Assembly (NCBI RefSeq): GCF_024723735.1
Contig: NZ_JANQDU010000003.1
Location: forward strand, 620,001-684,000
Origin: Frigidibacter sp. ROC022
GTDB taxonomy: Bacteria > Pseudomonadota > Alphaproteobacteria > Rhodobacterales > Rhodobacteraceae
Length of the DNA stretch: 64,000 bases
Direction: 5' to 3'
Position numbers and translations under genes: made by a program. The notes under the pieces are model-generated. The model was not told the origin of the DNA, made no database searches, and saw only the letters and a list, made by a program, of their open reading frames with translations. Shown here piece by piece: positions 31,581 to 42,000 of this stretch (positions are counted from its first letter, which is position 1; every line of letters begins with the position of its first letter).

Positions 31581-31609
31581 AATGTAGGGATTCGCGCGGC
31601 GTTCGGCAA
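31581..31609 (-). promoter_or_regulatory. ssrA promoter
   Basis: Minus-strand TTGCCG (31604-31609), 17-base spacer, TACATT (31581-31586), ending about 20 bases before the acceptor piece. Confidence 0.55.
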
Positions 31610-31689
31610 GGGGGGCGGGCGGATCGGTGGCGGCCTTGCCGCAGGCAGGGCGATGTGGCATCCGGGATCCAGCCATCAGGAGCCGCGCC

Positions 31690-32019
31690 ATGCAGATGCC
31701 GCCCTTTGCCTTCGAGACCGTGGACTGGGCGGAGCAGCCGGTCGAGACCCATCCCGGCGAGACCGGAGAGGCGCTCTGGCAGACCCGCCATTTCGGCCCG
31801 ATCCGGGTCCGGATCGTGACCTATTCGCCCGGCTATCTGGCCGATCACTGGTGCGAGAAGGGCCATGTGCTCTACTGCCTCGACGGAGAGCTGGAAACCG
31901 AACTGGCCGATGGCCGGACCGTGACGCTGACACCGGGGTGCTCCTATCAGGTCGGCGACGGGGCGCTGGCGCATCGCTCGCGCACACGCCGGGGCGCCCG
32001 ACTGTTCATCGTCGATTGA
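31690..32019 (+). CDS. Small cupin-fold protein (DHCW-motif type)
   Basis: 109-residue single-domain cupin. The segments ETGEALWQTRHFGPIRVRIVTYSPGYLADHWC, GHVLYCLDGELETELADGR and TPGCSYQVGD follow the two cupin motifs of a family usually called DHCW-motif cupins (here the order is Asp-His-Trp-Cys). His and Glu residues could hold a metal, but catalytic function is unknown. Start ATG 31690 has CAGGAG upstream. It is monocistronic, between ssrA (divergent) and a convergent binding-protein gene. Confidence 0.8.
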   Translation: MQMPPFAFETVDWAEQPVETHPGETGEALWQTRHFGPIRVRIVTYSPGYLADHWCEKGHVLYCLDGELETELADGRTVTLTPGCSYQVGDGALAHRSRTRRGARLFIVD

Positions 32020-32037
32020 CGCCGGGCCGGAGCGCCG

Positions 32038-32067
32038 AAAGGAAAGGGCGGCCCCGAAGGACCGCCC
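32038..32067 (-). terminator. Terminator of the polyamine-type binding-protein gene
   Basis: Minus strand GGGCGGTCC, TTCG loop, GGGCCGCCC, then TTTCCTTTC, 28 bases past the stop. Confidence 0.8.
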
Positions 32068-32094
32068 GAACCGCAGGACATCGGATCGGCGGGA

Positions 32095-33147
32095 TCAGAA
32101 CCCGGCCTTGATCTTCTCGAATTCGTCCGAGTGCCGTTGCCGCCACTCGACCGACAGCGGCAGCTGCGCCAGAACCGGGGTCGTGGTCGGGCCGAGGCCG
32201 ACGGCTTCCAGGGCCTCGGGGCCGAGCGCGTCCATCGCCGGCTTGTTGGCCTGGCCCCAGCCGGCATCCATCAGCGCCTGGGTCGAGGACGGGTCGAGGA
32301 AGGCATTGGCATAGTCATAGACCTTCTCCTCGGAGCCGGGGCCGTCCTTGAGGTTGACCAGCCCGCAGAGCCACAGCGACGAACCTTCCTTGGCATCGCG
32401 CTGGAAGCCGATCGGGAAGCCCTCGTCAACCATGGTCGGTAGGGTCTCGTTCCAGGTCCAGGCGACCAGAACCTCGCCGGTGGCCAGCAGCGTGGCAACC
32501 TCGGCCGGATCGACCCAGTAGGTGCGCAGGTTCTTGTGCGCCTCGCGCAGCCAGGCAGAGGCGGCCTGGAACTGTTCTTCGGTGATGTTCCGCCAGTCCG
32601 TCACGCCGGTCGCCAGATAGGCCAGCGCATAGGCGTCATCGACATTGTCGGCGATCGAGGTGCGGCCTTCGTATTTCGGGTTCAGGAACACGTCGAGCGA
32701 GGCGACATCCTCGGCCGGCACCTTGTCGGCATTGTAGGAAATCGCGGTCGAGCCGAAATCGGTCGGGATGAACCAGACATCCTCGTCTGCGCCGGCAACC
32801 TGCTCGCCGGTCAGGTTCTTGTCGAGATCGTCGTAGAAGGTGATCTTCGAGGTGTCCCAGGGTTCGAGCACGCCCGAATCAGTCCATTTGTTGACCGAGC
32901 CGGCGCAGATATGCGCGACATCGACCTTGAAGCCCGACAGCACCTTCTGCAGCGCCTCTTCCTCGTCACCGAAGAAGGTGAAGCTGGGGCTGTCGCCGTT
33001 CTTGGCGATGTATGTCGAATGGAAGCTCGGGTATTCGAAGCCGGAATAATCATAGACCAGCAGGTCCGGGTCGGCGGCATGCAGAGCCGGAGCGCCGAGA
33101 GTCAGGGCCAGGGCGGCAGAGCCGAAGAGGCGGGTGGTGGTGTTCAT
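32095..33147 (-). CDS. Spermidine/putrescine-type ABC transporter binding protein
   Basis: Periplasmic binding protein of the PotD/PotF group (350 aa). The signal peptide is residues 1-24 (ends Leu-His-Ala). Family features include LLVYDYSGFEYP at the start, FTFFGDEEEALQKVLSGFKVDVAHIC, and FIPTDFGSTAISYNADKVP, the usual hinge segment. The ligand could be a polyamine or a related cation; the pocket residues cannot be assigned safely. No ABC permease or ATPase is adjacent and a strong terminator follows, so it is an orphan receptor. Confidence 0.85.
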   Translation of the reverse strand: MNTTTRLFGSAALALTLGAPALHAADPDLLVYDYSGFEYPSFHSTYIAKNGDSPSFTFFGDEEEALQKVLSGFKVDVAHICAGSVNKWTDSGVLEPWDTSKITFYDDLDKNLTGEQVAGADEDVWFIPTDFGSTAISYNADKVPAEDVASLDVFLNPKYEGRTSIADNVDDAYALAYLATGVTDWRNITEEQFQAASAWLREAHKNLRTYWVDPAEVATLLATGEVLVAWTWNETLPTMVDEGFPIGFQRDAKEGSSLWLCGLVNLKDGPGSEEKVYDYANAFLDPSSTQALMDAGWGQANKPAMDALGPEALEAVGLGPTTTPVLAQLPLSVEWRQRHSDEFEKIKAGF

Positions 33148-33473
33148 CTATGAGGTCCTCTCTGGGAACCTGCCGGCATCGCGGCAGCGGGCCGAAACTA
33201 GCAGCAATGGAACACGACACAAGACTTCGCGTCGCGTTGTCGGGACAGTTTGCGCCGCCTCGCCGGAGCTGCGGCCCGTCGCTGCGGCGTCTTGCCTTCC
33301 GGAGCGGCGGCGGATTGTCATTTCTGGGCGGTTCTGGAAGACTCGGCGCCGGGTGCTGCGCCGCAAGGGGCAGGGCCGGGACAGGCGAGGGGTAGATGAC
33401 CGACAGCGACATCGGCCAGAGCGTCAGACCGGACTGCGCAGGGCCGTCGTTCGGGCCCGCGAGGAGCCCGGAC
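33148..33473. other. Divergent intergenic region
   Basis: About 325 bases between the polyamine-type receptor (minus) and the DUF2182 gene (plus). It contains an imperfect dyad with CGACA/TGTCG arms near 33205-33245, but no supportable gene or clear promoter. The DUF2182 frame is open to an ATG at 33396. Confidence 0.3.
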
Positions 33474-34238
33474 ATGCTGACCCGCCTTCTGCTGCGTCTG
33501 CCCGGCGGGGCCGGGCCGCGCCGCTATCGGCTCTGGCTGGGCGTCTTTCTTGCCGTGTTGCTGGCCTGGAGCGGGCTCTTTGCCCTGGCGGCCGGACCCG
33601 ATCCGCTTTGCGGGCCGGCCCGGATCGCGGCCCTTCCGCTGGGCGGGCTGCCGGTGCTGCTGGCGATGTGGGCGCTCATGGCGGCGGCGATGATGCTGCC
33701 GACACTCGGCCCGACCCTGGCGGCCTGGGCCGATCTGCCGCCCCGTGCCGGGGCCGATTCGGCCGGCGCCCTGGCGCTGGTCTGGGGCTATCTCGCTGTC
33801 TGGCTGCTGGCTTCGCTGGGCTTTGCCCTGGCGCAGATGCTTCTGGTCCACTTCGGCGCCCTCGGCCCGCTGGGTGCCCTGACCGATCCGCGCGCCGCTG
33901 CCGCCCTGCTGCTGGCGGCGGGGCTGTGGCAGTTCACCCGCGCCAAGACCGCCTGCCAGATCGCCTGCCTGACACCTTCCGGCTATTTCCTCGGCCGCTT
34001 CCGCCCCGGCCGCCGGGGCGCGGTCCGGATGGGGGTCGAGATCGGCCTTGCCTGCATCGGCTGCTGCTGGGCGCTGATGGCGCTGGCCTTTGTCGGCGGC
34101 GCCATGTCGCTGGGCTTCATGGGCCTGGCGACACTGTTCATGGTGCTCGAAAAACTCCCCGCCCTGGGCCTGCGCCTGCGCCGCCCGGCCGGCGCCGCGC
34201 TGATCGCCACCGCCGCATTCACTGTCTTCGGAGGATGA
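33474..34238 (+). CDS. DUF2182 predicted metal-binding membrane protein
   Basis: 254-residue protein with about six membrane spans. It has the DUF2182 hallmarks: MWALMAAAMMLPT in an early span, TRAKTACQIACL in a loop, and GLACIGCCWALMALAFVGGAMS near the end. The clustered Cys and Met residues suggest metal handling, but function is unknown. I prefer ATG 33474 (GAGGAG seven bases upstream) over in-frame ATG 33396. It is directly followed, one base apart, by a DUF1326 gene, a pairing that suggests the two work together. Confidence 0.8.
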   Translation: MLTRLLLRLPGGAGPRRYRLWLGVFLAVLLAWSGLFALAAGPDPLCGPARIAALPLGGLPVLLAMWALMAAAMMLPTLGPTLAAWADLPPRAGADSAGALALVWGYLAVWLLASLGFALAQMLLVHFGALGPLGALTDPRAAAALLLAAGLWQFTRAKTACQIACLTPSGYFLGRFRPGRRGAVRMGVEIGLACIGCCWALMALAFVGGAMSLGFMGLATLFMVLEKLPALGLRLRRPAGAALIATAAFTVFGG

Positions 34239-34239
34239 C

Positions 34240-34947
34240 ATGACCGATACGCCAGACAGCCCGCCGGACCGCCTGAGAGTCCGCGACCGGATCATCCAGC
34301 AGATGGGCAACGGACTGCGCCGCAAGAGCCGCCCGACCCAGTGGGCGATCAAGGGCGAGCTGTTCCTCAACTGCTCCTGCACCGTCTTTTGTCCCTGCGT
34401 GGTCAGCCTCGGCCAGCACCCGCCGACCGAAGGCTCCTGCAAGGCCTGGATGGCGATTGCCATCGACGAGGGCCATTACGAGGGCGAAAGCCTGTCGGGG
34501 CTGAACGTCGGGCTGATGGTCGAGATTCCCGGCAAGATGGCCGAGGGCGACTGGAAGGTCGCCGCCTATATCGACGAGCGGGTGACGCAGAAGGGCTACA
34601 ACGGCCTGCTGCAGATCCTCTCGGGCGCAGCCGGCGGCACCACCGGGCTCTTCACCCTGCTGGTCTCGGAAATCATCGGCGCCGAGCGCGAGAAGGTCGA
34701 GATCATCCGCGACGGCAACCGGCGCAGCCTGATGATCGGGCGCAAGATTCAGGGCGAGATCGAGATGCTGCCGGGCCGCGACCCCGAGCATCCGATCATG
34801 ATCTCGAACACCAAGTACTGGATGGGCCCGGACGTGATCGCGGCGCGCGGGCTGAAGAGCAAGGTGCGCGATTACGGAAGGGTCTGGGACTTCTCGGGCA
34901 AGTCCGGCGAGATCTGCGCCATCGACTGGAAGGGGCCGCGCCCATGA
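34240..34947 (+). CDS. DUF1326 protein with CxCxxxCxC motif
   Basis: 235-residue soluble protein without signal peptide. The DUF1326 core begins WAIKGELFLNCSCTVFCPC, placing Cys45, Cys47, Cys51 and Cys53 in a tight cluster that looks like a metal or redox site. The rest includes GLNVGLMVEIPGKMAEGDWKVAAYIDERV and a C-terminal MISNTKYWMGPDV segment. It is co-translated with DUF2182 upstream and overlaps the DinB gene downstream by 4 bases. Function unknown; a metal-handling pair with DUF2182 is inference. Confidence 0.8.
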   Translation: MTDTPDSPPDRLRVRDRIIQQMGNGLRRKSRPTQWAIKGELFLNCSCTVFCPCVVSLGQHPPTEGSCKAWMAIAIDEGHYEGESLSGLNVGLMVEIPGKMAEGDWKVAAYIDERVTQKGYNGLLQILSGAAGGTTGLFTLLVSEIIGAEREKVEIIRDGNRRSLMIGRKIQGEIEMLPGRDPEHPIMISNTKYWMGPDVIAARGLKSKVRDYGRVWDFSGKSGEICAIDWKGPRP

Positions 34948-35459
34948 CCGCACTCGTCACACCGGATTACGCCCGGCTGATGGCCCGTTACAACGCCTGG
35001 CAGAACCGCAGCCTCTATCGCGAGGCCGACAAGCTCACCGACGCCCAGCGGCGCGAGGATCGCGGCGCCTTCTTCGGCTCGGTGCAGCGCACGCTCTGCC
35101 ATATCCTGACCATTGACCATGTCTGGATGTCGCGGTTCGACGGCTGGGAGATGCCTGCCGCCCGCGGTGCGCAAAGCCCGGACTGGTATCCCGACTGGGA
35201 GCCGCTCTGCGCCGCCCGGGTCGAGACCGACGCAAGGCTGATCGCCTGGGCCGACGGGCTGACCGAATCGGCGCTGGAAGGGGACCTGACCTGGCAATCG
35301 GGGCTTGCCGGCGGCACCCAGACGAAACCGCTTGCGCTTCTGGTCGCGCATATGTTCAACCACCAGACCCATCACCGCGGCCAGGTCCATGCGCTGCTGA
35401 CCGGCTTTGGCTGCCGCCCCGACGACACCGACCTGGGCTTCATGCCCGCAGACGCCTGA
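34944..35459 (+). CDS. DinB-family putative metal-dependent protein
   Basis: 171-residue four-helix-bundle protein of the DinB/YfiT type. The three His ligands expected for the metal are present: His in LCHILTIDHVW near residue 54, and two in HMFNHQTHHRGQVHALL near residues 137-144. It starts with Tyr-Asn-Ala-Trp-Gln (YNxWxN type), common in this family. The enzymatic role is unknown; relatives act in thiol-dependent transfers. It is translationally coupled to the DUF1326 gene and 11 bases upstream of acuI. Confidence 0.82.
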   Translation: MTALVTPDYARLMARYNAWQNRSLYREADKLTDAQRREDRGAFFGSVQRTLCHILTIDHVWMSRFDGWEMPAARGAQSPDWYPDWEPLCAARVETDARLIAWADGLTESALEGDLTWQSGLAGGTQTKPLALLVAHMFNHQTHHRGQVHALLTGFGCRPDDTDLGFMPADA

Positions 35460-35470
35460 AAGGAACCGCC

Positions 35471-36460
35471 ATGTTCAAAGCCCTGATCGTCGAGAAGGAC
35501 GGCGATGCCGCGCCGAAGGCCTCGGTGCAGCAGATCGATCTCGACCGCCTGCCCGAGGGCGAGGTGACGGTGGCGGTCGAATATTCGACGCTGAACTACA
35601 AGGACGGGCTCTGTCTCGGTCCCGGCGGCGGCCTGGTGCGCAACTATCCGCATGTGCCGGGCATCGACTTTGCCGGAACCGTCGAGAGCTCGACCGACGA
35701 CCGCTACGCGCCCGGCGACAAGGTGGTGCTGACCGGCTGGCGGGTGGGCGAGGCGCATTGGGGCGGCTACGCCCAGAAGGCCCGGGTCAAGGCCGACTGG
35801 CTGGTGCCGCTGCCCGAGGGGCTGTCGCCGCGGATCGCCATGGCGGTCGGCACCGCAGGCTTCACCGCGATGCTGGCGGTGATGGCGCTGGAACGGCACG
35901 GGCTGAAACCGGGGCAGGGGCCGGTGCTGGTCACCGGTGCGGCCGGCGGGGTCGGCTCGGTCGCGGTGGCGCTGCTGGCGGCGCTCGGGCACGAGGTGGC
36001 GGCGGTCACCGGCCGGCCCGAGACCGAGGCCTATCTGCGCGATCTCGGCGCCAGCCGGATCGTGCCCCGCGCCGAACTGGCCGAAACCGTCAAGCGCCCG
36101 CTCGAATCCGAGACCTGGTCGGGCTGCATCGACGCGGTTGGCGGCGCGATGCTGGCCCGTGTGCTGGGGCAGATGAAATACGGCGCCTCGGTCGCCGCCG
36201 TCGGCCTGGCCGGCGGCGCAAACCTGCCCGCGACGGTGATCCCGTTCCTGCTGCGCGGGGTCAATCTGCTGGGCATCGATTCGGTGATGCGCCCCTATGC
36301 CGACCGGGTCGAGGCCTGGTCGCGCATCGCCCGCGACCTGCCGCTCTCGAAGCTCGAAAGCATGATCCATCCCGCAACCCTGGAAGACCTCCCGGCGCTC
36401 GGCGCCGCGATCCTGAAGGGCGGCGTGCAGGGCCGGGTGGTCGTCGACCTCAACGCCTGA
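35471..36460 (+). CDS. acuI: Acrylyl-CoA reductase (NADPH), YhdH/AcuI family
   Basis: Zinc-free medium-chain reductase (329 aa) that reduces acrylyl-CoA to propionyl-CoA, protecting against this electrophile and serving 3-hydroxypropionate and DMSP metabolism. The family start MFKALIVEKDG, STLNYKDGL and VPGIDFAGTVESS are present, as are the NADPH motif TGAAGGVGSVAV and the IDSVMRP segment. Zinc-binding Cys residues of alcohol dehydrogenases are absent, as expected. It is last in the DUF2182-DUF1326-DinB-acuI run, followed by a hairpin. Confidence 0.92.
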   Translation: MFKALIVEKDGDAAPKASVQQIDLDRLPEGEVTVAVEYSTLNYKDGLCLGPGGGLVRNYPHVPGIDFAGTVESSTDDRYAPGDKVVLTGWRVGEAHWGGYAQKARVKADWLVPLPEGLSPRIAMAVGTAGFTAMLAVMALERHGLKPGQGPVLVTGAAGGVGSVAVALLAALGHEVAAVTGRPETEAYLRDLGASRIVPRAELAETVKRPLESETWSGCIDAVGGAMLARVLGQMKYGASVAAVGLAGGANLPATVIPFLLRGVNLLGIDSVMRPYADRVEAWSRIARDLPLSKLESMIHPATLEDLPALGAAILKGGVQGRVVVDLNA

Positions 36461-36512
36461 GGGCGATCCGCCCGTCTTCGGGGTGCAAATACTCCGGGGG
36501 GAGGCGCAGCCA

Positions 36513-36530
36513 GGGGGCAGCGCCCCCCTT
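36513..36530. terminator. Hairpin between convergent acuI and SYLF genes
   Basis: GGGGGC, AGC loop, GCCCCC then CTT. It follows a GTGCAAATACTCCGGGG stretch of a kind I recall in many Rhodobacterales intergenic regions. It may serve both strands. Confidence 0.45.
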
Positions 36531-36541
36531 GGCCGGCGGGA

Positions 36542-37111
36542 TCAGGGAATGATCCTTGTGTATTTCGTGCCTTCGAGCGTCGCGCCCACGATCAGGCCGG
36601 CCTGACCGAAGATCAGGGCGATCACCGGCGCCAGCGAGGTCGTGGTCTCGGCCGACAGGTTCTCGCCGTTGTCGTTGAAGGTGTATTCGATGTCGCCGCC
36701 GACGGCATAGCCGTAGGAGCGGCGGAACCCGGCCAGGGCTTCCTCGGTCATGAAGAACAGCACATGCGCATATTGCTGGGCGCCGATCTGCAGGCCGACG
36801 GTCGCCGAGGCCGCCGAATAGTAATCGACCGAGACCCCGCCGACCCGCAGGGCGCCGCGCCCGTAGGAGCCGCCGATCCCGAAGCCGGCCTTGGTCACCA
36901 GAGGCATCACCAGCATCCCGGCCGCCTTGTCGGCCAGGCTCCGGGTGCCGGGGTATTTCCCGTAGAGGAAGTTCAGCGTCGCATCGACGCGGGCGTCGAT
37001 CGCTTCGGCGCCGCGTGAACCGACCCCGTTGTTGCAGGCGGCCAGAAGCCCGGTGCTGCCCGCGCCGACCACGAAGCCGCGCCGCGAAAGAATGGAAGTG
37101 TAACGGATCAT
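36542..37111 (-). CDS. SYLF/YSC84-domain lipid-binding lipoprotein
   Basis: 189 residues. The N-terminus has a twin-arginine (SRRGFVVGAGSTGLLAAC) ending in a lipobox with Cys26, so it is probably a Tat-exported lipoprotein. The rest is a SYLF domain: ADKAAGMLVMPLVTKAGFGIGGSYGRGALRVGG, then YYSAASATVGLQIGAQQYAHVLFFMTEEAL. Such domains bind phosphoinositides in eukaryotes; the bacterial role is unclear, probably at the envelope. It is monocistronic. Confidence 0.85.
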   Translation of the reverse strand: MIRYTSILSRRGFVVGAGSTGLLAACNNGVGSRGAEAIDARVDATLNFLYGKYPGTRSLADKAAGMLVMPLVTKAGFGIGGSYGRGALRVGGVSVDYYSAASATVGLQIGAQQYAHVLFFMTEEALAGFRRSYGYAVGGDIEYTFNDNGENLSAETTTSLAPVIALIFGQAGLIVGATLEGTKYTRIIP

Positions 37112-37292
37112 CTGATCTGTCCTCGCCTTGCCGGTTGCCTCAGTTTTCCATCGTCCGGCCGTTTCCGACCGAACATGTCGGCCTTATCCGGCCGTTCACC
37201 GCTAAGTATAGTGTCGAATTCCGCCACTTGTCATCCGGTAATCGCAGCGCAGGCCGAGAACCGCCGGATTGTCGCGGCGCCGCCCGGCCGCA

Positions 37293-38354
<1,062 letters not shown>

Positions 38355-38456
38355 TCACATTGTCCTGATTTGCATGGTTTCTCCCCCACCTCAAGGGTGG
38401 CGGTCCAGGGCAAGCGGGCTTAGGGTCCGCCGGCACCGCAGGAGAGCCTTGGCACG

Positions 38457-38984
38457 ATGGACTGGTTCGAGATCATCTTCGAAGTGATCGACATGCGATC
38501 ATTCTCGAACCTCTGGTACTGGATCGCGCTGGCCGTCGTCTGGTCCACCGCCTCGCATTGGGTGCTGGGCGTGCCGTTCGACATGGTGCTGCGCGCCCGC
38601 CGCAAGGGCGGCCAGGCGATGCAGGATCTCGAGGACATCGTCCGGGTCAACGTCAACCGGATCCTGCTGATCGGCTCGGTGGCGGGGCTCTGGCTGATCG
38701 CCTTCGGCTCGGCCATCCTGACCATCCTCGGCATCCTCGGCTTCGGCTACCGGATCGAATTCGCCCAGGCCGTGTTCCTGATCGGCTTTCCGATGAGCTT
38801 CGTCGGGCTGCTGTCGATCTCGACCGCCAGCCTGATCTCGGAAGAGCAGAGCCATGGCGAACTGCTGTGCCGCCGGCTGACCCGGCACCGGTTCTGGACC
38901 CAGCTGATCGGCATCCTGGCGATCTTCGTCACCTCGATGTGGGGCATGTACAAGAACGTCTACGTCGGTCCGTTCGGCAATTGA
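38457..38984 (+). CDS. Small membrane protein of the Rhodobacterales 'SufBCD component' type
   Basis: 175-residue inner-membrane protein with four hydrophobic segments (about 19-38, 68-90, 98-122 and 148-166). The start MDWFEIIFEVIDMRSFSNLWYWIALAV resembles proteins that I recall being labelled 'component of SufBCD complex' in Rhodobacterales genomes. No suf genes are near, so that label is doubtful and I would treat function as unknown. It starts 132 bases from the divergent hemB and lies just upstream of mfd. Confidence 0.7.
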   Translation: MDWFEIIFEVIDMRSFSNLWYWIALAVVWSTASHWVLGVPFDMVLRARRKGGQAMQDLEDIVRVNVNRILLIGSVAGLWLIAFGSAILTILGILGFGYRIEFAQAVFLIGFPMSFVGLLSISTASLISEEQSHGELLCRRLTRHRFWTQLIGILAIFVTSMWGMYKNVYVGPFGN

Positions 38985-39030
38985 CTCTGCGCCGCTGCGG
39001 GGCCATTTCCGCCCTTTCCAGCCCAAGCCG

Positions 39031-42000
39031 ATGCCCGCTGCCATGACCGAAGATCCCTGCCAGATACTGCTTTCCGGCGCCCCCGAGGGCTTCGACGCCC
39101 TGCTCCTGCGCGAGGAGGTCACGAAATGCGGCGGGCCGGTGATCCATGTTGCCCGCGACGACAAGCGGCTGGCGGCGATGCAGGCGGCGCTGGCCTTCTT
39201 CGCGCCCGACCTGCCGGTGCTGACCTTCCCGGCCTGGGACTGCCTGCCCTATGACCGGGTCTCGCCGAACCCCGAGATTTCGGCCGGGCGGATGGCGACG
39301 CTGGCGGCGCTGGCGACCGGTTCGGTGCCGAAACGGTTCATCCTGCTGACCACGCTGAACGGTGCGATGCAGAGGGTCCCGACCCGCGCCACGCTGCGGG
39401 ACGCGGCCTTCGTGGCCACGGTCGGCAGCCGGCTGGACGAGGCGGCGCTGCGCAGCTTCCTGGTCCGCATGGGCTTTGTGCAGACCGCGACGGTGACCGA
39501 GCCGGGCGACTATGCGGTGCGCGGCGGCATCATCGACATCTTCCCGCCGCAGAGCCGCTCCGGCGAGGGCGGGCCGATCCGGCTCGACCTCTTCGGCGAT
39601 CAGCTCGACGGGGCCCGGCGCTTTGACCCCGAGAGCCAGCGCACGATCGAGAAACTGTCTGTGGTCGAGCTTGCGCCGGTCTCGGAAGTGATCCTCGACG
39701 ATGCCGCGATCACCCGGTTCCGGCAGAACTACCGGATCGAGTTCGGCGCGGCGGGCACCGACGATCCGCTCTACGAGGCCGTGACCGCCGGCCGCAAGCA
39801 TCAGGGAATGGAGCACTGGCTGAGCTTCTTCCACGAAAGCCTGGAAACCCTGTTCGACTATCTGCCCGGGGCCCCGGTGATGCTCGACGATCAGGTCGAG
39901 CCGGCCCGGTTGGCACGGTGGGAGACGATCGAGGACCAGTATGACACCCGTCGCACCGCGCTGACCCAGAAGGGCCGGATGGACACGGTCTACAAGCCGG
40001 CGCCGCCGAAGCCGCTCTACATGGACACCGCCGACTGGGAAACCACGCTGGCGTCGCGGCGGTTGTTGCGGCTGTCGGTCCTGCCGCAGCCGACCGGGGC
40101 CAATTCCATTGATGCCGGGGGCCGGATCGGACGCAATTTCGCGCCCGAGCGTCAGACCGAAAAGCTGAACCTTTTCGATGCCTTGGTCGAACATCTTCAA
40201 GCAAGACGCAAAGTTGGCCCGGTGGTCGTCGCCTCCTGGTCGGAAGGGGCGCGGGAACGGATCGGCGGGCTGCTCTCGGACCACGGCCTGCCCGAGACCA
40301 CCGAGGTGGCCGACTTCCGCGACATTCCCGATGCCCGCGGCGGGGTCTTCCTGACCGTCTGGCCGCTGGAGAGCGGCTTCGAGGCGCGCGGGCTGACGGT
40401 GATCTCGGAGCAGGACGTGCTGGGCGACCGGCTGATCCGGCAGACCCGCAAGCGCCGCAAGGCCGACAACTTCCTGACCGAGGCGCAGAGCCTCGGGCCG
40501 GGCGATCTGGTGGTGCATGTCGATCACGGCGTCGGGCGGTTCATCGGCCTGACCGTGGTGCAGGCCCTGGGTGCCCAGCACGAATGCCTGCATCTGGAAT
40601 ATGCCGGCGGCGACCGGCTCTACCTGCCGGTCGAGAACATCGAACTGCTCAGCCGCTACGGCCATGACGAAGGGCTGCTCGACAAGCTTGGCGGCGGTGC
40701 CTGGCAGGCCAAGAAGGCCAAGCTCAAGGAGCGCATCCGCGAGATCGCCGACCGGCTGATCCGGATCGCCGCCGAACGGCTCTTGCGCAAGGCCCCGGTG
40801 ATGGAGCCGGAGCATGGCGCCTGGGAGGATTTCGCCGCCCGCTTCCCCTATACCGAGACCGACGACCAGCTGCGCGCCATCGAGGAAGTGACCGCCGACC
40901 TGGCCGCCGGAGCGCCGATGGACCGGCTGGTCTGCGGCGACGTGGGCTTCGGAAAGACCGAGGTGGCGATGCGTGCCGCCTTCATCGCCGCGATGGCCGG
41001 CTACCAGGTGGCGCTGATCGCGCCGACGACCCTTCTGGCCCGGCAGCATTACGCCAGCTTCCGCGAACGGTTCCGGGGCTTCCCGGTAACGATCCGCACC
41101 CTGTCGCGCTTCGTCACCGGCGCCGAGGCGGCCAAGACCCGCGAAGGTCTGGCCAGCGGCGAGGTCGATATCGTCATCGGCACCCATGCCCTGCTGGCCA
41201 AGGGCATCAAGTTCAAGGACCTGGGCCTGCTGATCATCGACGAGGAGCAGCATTTCGGGGTCAACCACAAGGAACGGCTGAAGGAACTGCGCTCGGACAT
41301 CCATGTGCTGACGCTCACCGCGACGCCGATCCCGCGCACCCTGCAACTCAGCCTGACCGGGGTCCGCGACCTGTCGCTGATCGGCACCCCGCCGGTGGAC
41401 CGGCTGGCGATCCGCACCTATGTCAGCGAATTCGACACCGTCACGCTGCGCGAGGCGCTGCTGCGCGAGCATTACCGGGGCGGGCAGAGCTTCTTTGTCG
41501 TGCCGCGCATCGCCGATCTGCCCGAGATCGAGGAGTTCCTGCGCGACCATGTGCCCGAGGTCAGCTTCATTCAGGCGCATGGCCAGATGGCGGCGGGTGA
41601 GCTCGACGACAGGATGAACGCCTTCTACGACGGCAAGTACGATGTGCTGCTGGCCACCACGATCGTCGAGAGCGGGCTGGACATCCCGACCGCCAACACG
41701 ATGATCGTGCATCGCGCCGACATGTTCGGCCTGTCGCAACTCTATCAGATCCGGGGTCGGGTCGGGCGCTCCAAGACCCGCGCCTATGCCTATCTCACCA
41801 CCAAGCCGGGGCAGAAGCTGAACCCGGTGGCCGAGAAGCGGCTGCGGGTGCTGGGCAGTTTCGATTCACTGGGCGCGGGATTCACCCTGGCCAGCCAGGA
41901 TCTCGACATCCGCGGCGCCGGAAATCTGGTCGGCGAGGAACAGTCGGGCCATATCCGCGAGGTCGGCTATGAACTCTACCAGGCGATGCTGCAGGAAGCG

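Noticed and set aside
31115-31819. Open frames of up to 234 codons on the plus strand
   Set aside because: They run across the ssrA gene and its promoter and have no family resemblance or ribosome site.
38929-41739. 936-codon open frame on the minus strand
   Set aside because: Antisense to mfd with the same GC-shadow composition; no ribosome site or family motif.
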